Origin: a bacterium
GTDB lineage: Bacteria > UBA9089 > UBA9088
Length of the DNA: 8,178 bases
NCBI GenBank assembly: GCA_003498085.1
Contig: DNCM01000054.1
Coordinates: forward strand, 1-8,178
Reading direction: 5' to 3'
The position numbers and the translations under genes were made by a program. The notes below the pieces were generated by a model. It was not told the DNA's origin. It did not search any database and saw nothing but the letters and a program-made list of their open reading frames with translations. Of the stretch, positions 1 through 5,809 are shown piece by piece (position 1 is the stretch's first letter; every line of letters begins with the position of its first letter).

Positions 1-15
1 TATAAGAAACCCTCA

Positions 16-65
16 CTTTAACTAAAAATGGCCTTTTTTACCAAAAAATTCAAATTTAGTTAAGG
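16..65. repeat. Nested inverted repeat downstream of pyrE
   Basis: TTAACTAAA (18-26) is exactly complementary to TTTAGTTAA (55-63). One G-U type pair and one C-G pair (16-17 with 64-65) extend the arms. Between them lies a second small hairpin: six T (34-39), ACC, six A (43-48). It lies 27 bp beyond the pyrE stop and could fold at the 3' end of the pyrE transcript. It is AT-rich and neither side carries a clean GC stem followed by a T-tract, so it is not a textbook terminator. The rest of 1-91 shows no gene. Confidence 0.45.
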
Positions 66-91
66 AAGATATGGGTAAGTTTCAATTTATA

Positions 92-649
92 TCACCTTGA
101 TCCTGGTTTTATAATGGGAATACTCTCTTTACACAATGGACACTCTTCACCTTTCCACACTTCTATATCAATTTTAACCAATGAACTTACATCGTCCCTT
201 TTTTCTTTACTCCTATCTACCAAAACACCTATCCCAACTACATTACCTCCACATTCCTCAACTATCTCAACCATTTCATTGACTGTCCCTCCTGTTGTAA
301 AAACATCCTCAACAATTAGAACGCATTCACCAGCTTTTATCTCAAAGTTCCTAAAAAGTCCCATCTTTCCATCCCTTCTTTCTGCAAATATCGCCCTTTT
401 CTTGATATATCTTGCGGTTTCATAGCCAATTGTTATTCCACCAATCGCTGGAGAAAGAACGACGTCTATGTTTTTTCCCAGAAAAAGCCTTGCAAGTCTT
501 TCTCCAAGGAATGACACATCCTCTGGCCATTGAAGAATTTTTGCCATCTGAATGTATGTTTTACTATGAAGACCTGAGGAAAGAAGAAAATGCCCTTCTA
601 GAACCGCTCCTTTTTCCTTTAACATTTCTAGAATATCCATAAAGCTCAT
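92..649 (-). CDS. pyrE: Orotate phosphoribosyltransferase PyrE
   Basis: Cytoplasmic enzyme of de novo pyrimidine synthesis that joins orotate to PRPP to give orotidine 5'-phosphate. The 185-residue protein has the family's N-terminal GHFLLSSGLHS stretch (19-29), the catalytic-loop region AERRDGKMGL (89-98), and the PRPP-binding signature VLIVEDVFTTGGTV (110-123). It ends in CPLCK...KPGSR with Cys170 and Cys173, a tail seen in a short bacterial PyrE subgroup. Length is normal. The first ATG (649) has no Shine-Dalgarno sequence. A promoter just upstream predicts transcription starting near 646, inside the first codons, so the in-frame ATG at 640 (Met4) may be the true start, giving 182 residues with a leader of about 6 nt. 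It is transcribed divergently from the fmdB-type gene. No other pyr genes are in view. Confidence 0.95.
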   Translation of the reverse strand: MSFMDILEMLKEKGAVLEGHFLLSSGLHSKTYIQMAKILQWPEDVSFLGERLARLFLGKNIDVVLSPAIGGITIGYETARYIKKRAIFAERRDGKMGLFRNFEIKAGECVLIVEDVFTTGGTVNEMVEIVEECGGNVVGIGVLVDRSKEKRDDVSSLVKIDIEVWKGEECPLCKESIPIIKPGSR

Positions 650-652
650 TTA

Positions 653-681
653 ATTGTATTGTTGACAAAGATTTTTGTCAA
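653..681 (-). promoter_or_regulatory. Predicted sigma70-type promoter for pyrE
   Basis: On the minus strand TTGACA (681-676) is a perfect -35 box. A 17-bp spacer leads to TACAAT (658-653), one mismatch from TATAAT. The expected start point is about 646, at or just inside the annotated pyrE start, which implies a leaderless or nearly leaderless mRNA. Read directly from sequence; activity is inferred. Confidence 0.65.
662..681. promoter_or_regulatory. Perfect 8-bp palindrome, candidate operator between divergent promoters
   Basis: TTGACAAA (662-669) and TTTGTCAA (674-681) are exact inverted copies separated by GATT. Each arm contains the -35 hexamer of one of the two divergent promoters. A dimeric repressor bound here would cover both -35 boxes. 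Alternatively, the symmetry may simply reflect two facing consensus -35 elements. Confidence 0.6.
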
Positions 682-691
682 TCTCTATTAT
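662..691 (+). promoter_or_regulatory. Predicted sigma70-type promoter for the fmdB-yjbQ pair
   Basis: TTGACA (662-667) is followed after 18 bp by TATTAT (686-691), one mismatch from the -10 consensus. The predicted start is about 698, only about 3 nt before the ATG at 701, and no Shine-Dalgarno sequence precedes that ATG. This again points to near-leaderless translation. Confidence 0.6.
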
Positions 692-700
692 TTTCTTGTT

Positions 701-898
701 ATGGCAATTTATACTTATCTGTGTAACAAATGTGAGTATAAATTTGATATCATTTATGGTAGGGAAGAACCTATTTGTAACAAATGTGGAAGTAGCGATA
801 CAAAAAAAACGATTTCTCTTCCTATGATAAAAACAAGCAGATATGTTGATTCTTCTTGTTCTGGATGTATAAAAACAACTTGTTCAGGATGCAAGTAA
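701..898 (+). CDS. FmdB/CxxC_CxxC_SSSS-type zinc-ribbon protein
   Basis: A 65-residue protein of the small FmdB-like zinc-ribbon family, whose role is mostly undefined (often described as putative regulatory). It begins MAIYTYLCNKCEYKF, close to the family's usual opening. It has two CxxC knuckles, CNKC at residues 8-11 and CNKC at 26-29, able to bind one zinc or iron. A basic KKTISLP stretch follows, then a second cysteine-rich tail (CSGC and CSGC). A longer reading from TTG at 659 would add 14 hydrophobic residues, but it starts inside the promoter region and destroys the normal family start, so ATG 701 is preferred. Its end overlaps the yjbQ-type start by 10 nt, indicating co-translation. 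Function is not predicted beyond metal binding. Confidence 0.8.
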   Translation: MAIYTYLCNKCEYKFDIIYGREEPICNKCGSSDTKKTISLPMIKTSRYVDSSCSGCIKTTCSGCK

Positions 899-1290
899 TA
901 CAGGTAATAAATGTAAAAACCAAAAAAAGGGAAGAATTTGTCGATATTACAGATATAATTTCATCTAGAATAGATAAAAAGGATGGTGTTCTATTTCTCT
1001 TTGTCCCACATACAACCTGTGGGATAACGATAAATGAAGGGTATGATCCAGAAGTTTGCGGTGATATAAAGAGAGCACTTTCTGATCTGATAAAGAAAGA
1101 TGAGCCATATTTTAGACACCTCGAGGGAAATGCAGATAGCCATATAAAGGCATCCATTATGGGCAACTCCTTATCTATTTTTATCCGTAATGGAAAGCCT
1201 TCGTTGGGAACATGGCAAAGAATCTTTTTGTGCGAATTTGACGGACCAAGGGAAAGGGAGGTTTGGATAAAGATTATGAGCGATGGATGA
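889..1290 (+). CDS. YjbQ/UPF0047 family protein
   Basis: A 133-residue member of the YjbQ/UPF0047 family. E. coli YjbQ has weak thiamine-phosphate synthase activity, but the physiological role of the family is unsettled. The signature is complete: PHTTCGITINEGYDP (40-54), HLEGNADSHIKAS (77-89) and LGTWQ...EFDGPRER (106-123). The three conserved histidines (41, 77, 85) are present; in the family they line a metal-binding active site. An upstream TTG (856) would extend the protein by 11 residues unlike the family, so ATG 889 is chosen; it lies inside the end of the fmdB-type gene and has only a weak, close CAGG ahead of it. Translation probably depends on coupling to the upstream gene. Length is normal for the family. 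Confidence 0.9.
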   Translation: MQVIQVINVKTKKREEFVDITDIISSRIDKKDGVLFLFVPHTTCGITINEGYDPEVCGDIKRALSDLIKKDEPYFRHLEGNADSHIKASIMGNSLSIFIRNGKPSLGTWQRIFLCEFDGPREREVWIKIMSDG

Positions 1291-1351
1291 AGTTTTAAAA
1301 ATCCCTTAAACAATGAAACAATTGCCTCCTCTTGGTGATGACAACAGTTTT
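1291..1351. other. Convergent intergenic gap
   Basis: This 61-bp gap separates the plus-strand yjbQ-type gene from the end of hydG. A weak imperfect inverted repeat is visible (AAACAATTG at 1316-1324 against CAACAGTTT at 1342-1350, two central mismatches) with short T-rich flanks. It could act as a poor bidirectional terminator, but nothing convincing is present. Confidence 0.3.
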
Positions 1352-2728
1352 CTAAAAATAGATATCTCTTTTGCCTTGTTTGATTTTTTTAAGGCGGAGG
1401 AGGGTTTGATTTTTAATTTCTTCATTATCAATTTGATTTAGGTAATGATTTATTACTTCGTATCCTCTCTCATATAGCCCGTCTGTAGCGAAATCTTCGA
1501 TGTATTCTGCAAATGTAAGGATACCGTTAGAACGGCAAAAATGGTGTATTTCACCTGGTTTTGCTAAGTCCATAAACCTTTCGCCAGTCCTGCCCACCCT
1601 ATAGCAAGCAGTACAAAAACTGGGGAGGAATTTATCCTCAAGGATATCGTCAATAACCTCGCCAAGCCTTCTCTCATCATAAATTTCAAACTGAGGTTGC
1701 GATTTTAGGTTATTTTGATTATAGCCTCCAACAGTTGTTACTGAAGAGGCACTTGCCTGAGAAATGCCAATTCTAAATGCAATCCTTCTTATCTGCGGTG
1801 TCTCTCTGGTTGAAATAATCATCCCTGTATATGGCACAGCTAATCTTAAAATCGCAATAAGCTTGAGAAAATCACTATCTGAGACAGGATATGCTGGTTT
1901 ATATGTAACTGTGGGTGCTGGACAAAATCTTGGTACAGAGATCGTATGTGGTCCAACACCAAATTCTTTATCCAGATATTGTGCATGCGAAACTAACCCA
2001 AGAACTTCAAACCTCCAGTCATATAACCCAAAAAGTACGCCTAACCCTAAATCGTCTATCCCCGCCTCAAATGCACGCTCATGAGTAGTAATTTGCCTGG
2101 TGTAATCTTTCTTGGGATATCTATGTAACTCCTCAAAGGTTTCTCTATGATATGTCTCCTGAAACAACTGATATGTACCAATCTTTGTCTGCTTTAATCT
2201 ATGATAATTCTCTACCGAAGTAGCAGCGATATTTACATTTATCCGTCGGATATTTCCCTTTGATGTCTTAGTTGCATAAATCTTTTCAATAGCATCTACA
2301 ACATAATCAATCGTATTATTAACAGGATCTTCACCACATTCAAGGAGTATCCGCTTATGTCCCATATCTATTAGGAATTTTGTTTGGTCTTCTATCTCAT
2401 CTAAGGTAAGTTTTTTACGCACTAAACCCTTATTCCTTATATGAAAATTACAATACTCACAATCATTAATGCAAAAATCTGAGATATATAACGGTGCAAA
2501 AAATACAAGTCGCTCACCATAAATCTCGAATTTGATCCTTGAGGCTACATCAAACAATCCATCTATAAGCTCCCGGTCAGCTAGATTGACTAAAAAACCT
2601 ACCTCTTCCAAATCTAGCCCTTTTTTTTGTCTTGCCTTATCAAGGATATTGATAATGGTAGACTTTTTATCAGGATGGTAACATGTAATCTTTAAGATAC
2701 GGTGTAGCCTTTTTTCATCCAATTCCAT
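1352..2728 (-). CDS. hydG: HydG, radical SAM tyrosine lyase ([FeFe]-hydrogenase maturase type)
   Basis: HydG cleaves L-tyrosine with a SAM-derived radical to p-cresol and dehydroglycine, then converts the latter to CO and cyanide bound to an iron synthon. The radical SAM cluster motif is CINDCEYC (Cys86, Cys90, Cys93; CX3CX2C). The C-terminus carries CX2CX22C (Cys372, Cys375, Cys398), which holds the auxiliary cluster where CO and cyanide form. This motif separates HydG from ThiH, which lacks it and is shorter. His261 in GVGPHTISVPR is a candidate ligand for the dangler iron, by analogy with known HydG. Length (458) fits HydG. A Shine-Dalgarno AAGGAAGG overlaps the hypA stop, with 16 nt between genes. 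No hydE, hydF or hydA is in view; the context is entirely [NiFe] hydrogenase. It could be an orphan HydG serving an [FeFe] enzyme elsewhere, or a HydG-like supplier for the neighbouring hydrogenase. Confidence 0.92.
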   Translation of the reverse strand: MELDEKRLHRILKITCYHPDKKSTIINILDKARQKKGLDLEEVGFLVNLADRELIDGLFDVASRIKFEIYGERLVFFAPLYISDFCINDCEYCNFHIRNKGLVRKKLTLDEIEDQTKFLIDMGHKRILLECGEDPVNNTIDYVVDAIEKIYATKTSKGNIRRINVNIAATSVENYHRLKQTKIGTYQLFQETYHRETFEELHRYPKKDYTRQITTHERAFEAGIDDLGLGVLFGLYDWRFEVLGLVSHAQYLDKEFGVGPHTISVPRFCPAPTVTYKPAYPVSDSDFLKLIAILRLAVPYTGMIISTRETPQIRRIAFRIGISQASASSVTTVGGYNQNNLKSQPQFEIYDERRLGEVIDDILEDKFLPSFCTACYRVGRTGERFMDLAKPGEIHHFCRSNGILTFAEYIEDFATDGLYERGYEVINHYLNQIDNEEIKNQTLLRLKKIKQGKRDIYF

Positions 2729-2744
2729 TTTTATTCAGCCTTCC

Positions 2745-3038
2745 TTATTCCTCGCAACTTCCATCCTTTACTGAGAAACATAGATTTTCCTCTCCCCTTC
2801 TTCCTTCAATAGACTCAATAACTACTCCCCTACCCTCAGTATTCTTTATTTCTAATTTAGTCTCTACAAGGATTGTTTCTTCAGCTAGACTTCTAAAGAT
2901 AACTTCTATGGATTCAGGAGTTAAATGACTATCTTTGCCAATTGATAGAGAAACCTTATCTATCCTTTTTAACCCATTTTCGGATGCCTGTTTAATTATC
3001 TCCTTTATGACTTCATCCATAATTCCCCACTCATGCAT
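2745..3038 (-). CDS. hypA: HypA-type nickel-insertion protein lacking the zinc ribbon
   Basis: HypA delivers nickel, with HypB, to the large subunit of [NiFe] hydrogenases. The protein starts MHEWGIMDEV, retaining the nickel-binding MHE N-terminus (His2, Glu3), and residues 20-64 match the alpha/beta core. The usual HypA then has a zinc ribbon of two CxxC pairs over about 30-40 residues. Here the chain passes straight from LEIKNT (62-67) to GRGVVIESIEG (69-79), which resembles the family's final strand, so the zinc ribbon looks cleanly removed. An 18-residue tail with only Cys87 and Cys95 follows. Length is 97 against about 113-140. The start is secure: a near-perfect AAGGAGGTG lies 8 nt upstream. 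Its ATG overlaps an upstream in-frame TAA (TAATG). It sits between mvhA and hydG. Whether it still works without zinc is unknown. Confidence 0.82.
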   Translation of the reverse strand: MHEWGIMDEVIKEIIKQASENGLKRIDKVSLSIGKDSHLTPESIEVIFRSLAEETILVETKLEIKNTEGRGVVIESIEGRRGEENLCFSVKDGSCEE

Positions 3039-3131
3039 TACGAACGCACCTCCTTAATTTTTCCTAAGATTATCCCCTCCACTGCTTTTGACACTAAATA
3101 AGATGTTTCCACCACCAAAGATGTAAACCAA
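3038..3131 (-). pseudogene. Possible remnant of a hydrogenase maturation protease gene
   Basis: The gap between mvhA and hypA is not featureless. On the minus strand AGAAGGCGG lies right after the mvhA stop, followed 8 nt later by a TTG (3131) that opens the reading MVYIFGGGNILF. This closely resembles the N-terminus of HyaD/HycI/FrhD-type endopeptidases (GxGNxL, normally followed by DDG or DEG). After GNILF the frame loses similarity and ends at 3054. In another frame, VSKAVEGIILGKIKEVRS (3094-3041) runs to a TAA overlapping the hypA ATG, as a coupled upstream gene would. I infer an original gene of roughly 450 bp that lost its middle. Evidence is short, so a chance match or an assembly deletion is possible. 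Confidence 0.4.
3047..3055 (-). promoter_or_regulatory. Strong Shine-Dalgarno sequence of hypA
   Basis: AAGGAGGTG on the minus strand, 8 nt before the hypA ATG, is nearly fully complementary to the 16S rRNA 3' end. It fixes the hypA start and suggests efficient independent initiation, notable because it lies within the remnant reading frame described for this gap. Confidence 0.85.
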
Positions 3132-3148
3132 AATATAATCCGCCTTCT

Positions 3149-4594
3149 CTAGCAGTTCTTGAAGCTATCCAGTAACTCGCCCTGGTGGTTGAAGATATCA
3201 ACTTTTACAGCGATCGCTCCATCTAGGTTATGGGTAGCACAGGAAAAGCAAGGATCATACACCCTAATAGCCATTTCGACCTGATTGCAGATAGCCTCAT
3301 CATAATGACCATTCTTAATGAGATTCTTTGCTGCCTGTTTCACCGACATATTGATAGGTGCGTTATTATGGGTGGTTCCCACGATAATATTTACTGCAAT
3401 GACCATCCCATTTTCATCTGTTGTGTAATCATGGATGAGTGTTCCTCTTGGTGCCTCCACCACACCTATTCCCCTTGCGGCCCTGGGTGTGACCTTCTTC
3501 CGGATATCAGTACTGGTAATATCTGGATCGTTCACTAACTCAACGGCTCGCTCAGCCGCATAGAGAAGTTCGATCAATCTTGCCCAGTGATGTAAGAGGG
3601 TCAATTGGGCTGGACGACCAAATGAGGCACGAAACTCCTCAAGCTCAGCCTGAGCCAACGGTGTAGGAATATTATCGACCACATTCACCCGCGCTAAGGT
3701 ATTAACCCTGTATATCCCCACGGGATTCTCCAAATCCATAGAAAAACCACCTGCTTTCTTTTGATAAGGGAACTTGAGATAACTCCAGGGCTCAACATGC
3801 TCAGCGATGTAATTTAAGTAGTCGGTTGTCTCAAAGTCTTCGTAGCTTCCATCCTTATTCATCATCCGGAGCTTACCATCGTAAAGGTTCATCGCTCCAC
3901 CATTGCTGACTATACCTAAGAAGCCAGTCTCGATGACCCCTAAGGTCTTGACTGTGTCTAGATACTGTGGAAAGATATTCTTTTTAGCAAAGTCAATGGC
4001 AAATTTGGCAAACTCCAAGCATTCATTGGCCATCTCCTTAAGTTGTGTTCTTTCTCCTTCGGTGATTGGTTTACTCCAGCCACCAGGGCAAGCAACATCT
4101 GGATGGATGGCCTTACCAGCCATGATTTGGGTCATCATCTGACCAGTATATCTTATTTTGACTACCTCTTTAGCAATATCTGGAATCTTGTTCACTACGC
4201 CAATGACATTTCTGACCGAATAGTCTGCATCTGGCCCCATAACAAAATCAGGACCAGCAAGGATAAAAAAGTGGAGTGTGTGGGAGTGGATATAGTGAGC
4301 CATATAGGCTAGCTCTCGAATCTTCTTAGCCGCTAGTGGAATATCTACCTCAAAAGCAGCGTCGGCGGCCTTGGCACTGGCTAAGTGGTGAGCCCAAGGA
4401 CAAACCCCACAGATCCTGGGGGTAATTCTGGGAATTTCCTCTATCGGCCTTCCAGTGCAGAATTTTTCAAAGCCTCGCAGTTCAACAACGTTTACTCGGC
4501 TATCGGCCACATTACCTTGCTCATCCAGTTGGATAGTGATTTTAGCATGGCCCTCAACCCTTGTTACAGGTGCAAGTTTTATCGTCTTTTTCAT
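3149..4594 (-). CDS. mvhA: Mvh-type [NiFe]-hydrogenase large subunit
   Basis: Catalytic subunit that splits or forms H2 at a NiFe(CN)2CO centre, cytoplasmic (no signal peptide on it or its partner), group 3 by resemblance to MvhA of HdrABC-MvhAGD complexes. The N-terminal ligand motif is RICGVC (Cys62, Cys65) and the conserved VEGH Glu14 is present. The C-terminal ligand motif is DPCFSCATH (Cys449, Cys452, His455). The 26 residues after His455 are the expected peptide removed by a maturation endopeptidase after nickel insertion, so the cell should need such a protease. Start ATG 4594 is preceded by GGGAGGGAAG within the end of mvhG; the two genes are 4 nt apart. Length 481 is normal. Downstream are a gap with a possible protease remnant, then hypA and hydG. 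Confidence 0.95.
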   Translation of the reverse strand: MKKTIKLAPVTRVEGHAKITIQLDEQGNVADSRVNVVELRGFEKFCTGRPIEEIPRITPRICGVCPWAHHLASAKAADAAFEVDIPLAAKKIRELAYMAHYIHSHTLHFFILAGPDFVMGPDADYSVRNVIGVVNKIPDIAKEVVKIRYTGQMMTQIMAGKAIHPDVACPGGWSKPITEGERTQLKEMANECLEFAKFAIDFAKKNIFPQYLDTVKTLGVIETGFLGIVSNGGAMNLYDGKLRMMNKDGSYEDFETTDYLNYIAEHVEPWSYLKFPYQKKAGGFSMDLENPVGIYRVNTLARVNVVDNIPTPLAQAELEEFRASFGRPAQLTLLHHWARLIELLYAAERAVELVNDPDITSTDIRKKVTPRAARGIGVVEAPRGTLIHDYTTDENGMVIAVNIIVGTTHNNAPINMSVKQAAKNLIKNGHYDEAICNQVEMAIRVYDPCFSCATHNLDGAIAVKVDIFNHQGELLDSFKNC

Positions 4595-4598
4595 ATTC

Positions 4599-5528
4599 TC
4601 ACTTCCCTCCCATTCTAGGTCTTAGGCGATTCTGGGCCCCGACGAATCTATTGAAGACAAGAACCCGATCGACAATCTCCCTAGGGTTGAGCCCGACGGA
4701 TGAAAGTGCACCAATCATATCAACCATGGGATTGGCTCCTTCACGAATAGGACCAAAGCAGCCTCGACAGGTCATATACGCCTTGATACATCTTGGTATC
4801 TTCTCTTCTCCACCGCAACCAGACATTGTAACTGGCCCCTGACAAAGAAAGCCCTGTTCCATAAAACAGCGGACCTCTTCTAAGGGTTGACCCGGAATAA
4901 ACTCAACCGACTCTAAGGGCCTTTTGATTGAGGTTACTACCTTCTTCTCCCTCTTTAGCGGACATTCATCACATACTGAACGTTCCTCTAACTTAAATTC
5001 TCTACCTTCTAATAGACAGGTTATAGCTTCAACCAATAACTCTGGTGGGGTTGGACATCCAGGAAGCTTGAGATCGACATTGACTACCTCACTGACAGCA
5101 TAAACCCGCTCTTCAAGGGGAGGAATTTCTTCAGTAGGCATAGGTGCAGCATCTGTACTGGGTGTATCTTCGTAGATGAGTTTAGCAATCTCAGCTACGG
5201 TAAAGAGATTGTTCATTCCGGGAATCCCACCATAGTTGGCACATGACCCTACTGTAATTAAAATCTTGCATTTTTTACGCATCTCTTCAACCACATGGCG
5301 GTTCTCAATATTACGAACACTGCCTGAAATTAAACCTACATCTGCCTCAGGAATCTCTAATTCCTCTCTTTCACCTGTTTGTCCGTAATACTTATGGTCC
5401 ATAATGACAGGCATATGGACAAACTCAAGCTTAGGCAAAAGATCAAGCAGTGGCATCCCTCTATCAAGCAAGGTTACCTCACAACCACCGCAGGTAGCCA
5501 ACCATTCTTCGGCAACTCTTACAGCCAT
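4599..5528 (-). CDS. mvhG: Mvh-type [NiFe]-hydrogenase small subunit
   Basis: Electron-transfer subunit that pairs with the large subunit and carries iron-sulfur clusters out toward MvhD. Proximal cluster ligands are CGGC (Cys13, Cys16), GSC (Cys96) and PGC (Cys158). Eight further cysteines (186, 189, 221, 229, 238, 247, 254, 257) can bind two more [4Fe-4S] clusters, as in MvhG. There is no Tat signal peptide: the protein starts MAVRVAEEWLATCGGCE, so the enzyme is cytoplasmic. The 309-residue length is typical. The start is supported by GGGGGT about 8 nt upstream. It is 33 nt after the small gene and 4 nt before mvhA. This stretch and mvhA are visibly richer in G+C than hydG or the FAD part of hdrA. 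Confidence 0.95.
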   Translation of the reverse strand: MAVRVAEEWLATCGGCEVTLLDRGMPLLDLLPKLEFVHMPVIMDHKYYGQTGEREELEIPEADVGLISGSVRNIENRHVVEEMRKKCKILITVGSCANYGGIPGMNNLFTVAEIAKLIYEDTPSTDAAPMPTEEIPPLEERVYAVSEVVNVDLKLPGCPTPPELLVEAITCLLEGREFKLEERSVCDECPLKREKKVVTSIKRPLESVEFIPGQPLEEVRCFMEQGFLCQGPVTMSGCGGEEKIPRCIKAYMTCRGCFGPIREGANPMVDMIGALSSVGLNPREIVDRVLVFNRFVGAQNRLRPRMGGK

Positions 5529-5561
5529 TGTTCTTACCCCCTTTGGTTTGGTATAAGTGGT

Positions 5562-5771
5562 TTATATGGGTGGGGAGCCTTCAACCACCACCTCAGTTAC
5601 CACCCTCCTCGTATAGAGAAGGTATTTTTCCTCTTCCTTAAGTATTCTAGTCTCAAAATTTCTTGTCTGATATTCCTTCATCATCTCCTTTGCCTTTTCT
5701 TCTGTTTCATAAATCCTGCCATCCCACATAAACTTCTTATCATCAAACCTTCTGGCTATTGCGGGCTTCAT
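5562..5771 (-). CDS. Small protein of unknown function in the hdrA-mvhG interval
   Basis: I do not recognise a characterised family. The 69-residue product is soluble, with no cysteines, signal peptide or membrane segment. It reads as a beta-rich small domain: MWDGRIYET (15-23), a charged helix rich in Glu/Lys (about 23-33), then alternating strand-like stretches KYLLYTRRVVTEVVVEG (about 49-65) with a proline-rich end. The lack of cysteines means it is not an electron carrier; a structural or assembly role in the HdrA-MvhAG complex is a guess from position only. Start ATG 5771 has a strong AAGGGAGG 9 nt ahead. A TTG at 5807, 2 nt after the hdrA stop, would add 12 residues and has a weaker AGGGG, so it is the alternative start (81 residues). 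Confidence 0.75.
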   Translation of the reverse strand: MKPAIARRFDDKKFMWDGRIYETEEKAKEMMKEYQTRNFETRILKEEEKYLLYTRRVVTEVVVEGSPPI

Positions 5772-5780
5772 AAACCCAAA

Positions 5781-5788
5781 CCTCCCTT
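5781..5788 (-). promoter_or_regulatory. Shine-Dalgarno sequence deciding the start of the small gene
   Basis: AAGGGAGG on the minus strand lies 9 nt before ATG 5771 and inside the longer reading that starts at TTG 5807. It is the main reason to prefer the 69-residue form. Confidence 0.7.
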
Positions 5789-5809
5789 CAAAATATTCCA
5801 CATCCAATT

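Noticed and set aside
8..17. AACCCTCACT, resembling the start of the phage T3 promoter
   Set aside because: Only ten bases match and the rest of the promoter is different; chance similarity.
822..1313. 163-codon minus-strand open frame opposite the fmdB-yjbQ pair
   Set aside because: It lies antisense to two genes with clear family signatures and has no recognisable domain.
1352..2728. Assignment as ThiH (thiamine thiazole tyrosine lyase)
   Set aside because: The C-terminal CX2CX22C cluster motif and the 458-residue length are HydG features that ThiH lacks.
3096..3124. Short direct repeat ACATCTT in the mvhA-hypA gap
   Set aside because: Only 7 bp repeated twice in an AT-rich region; not enough to call a repeat element.
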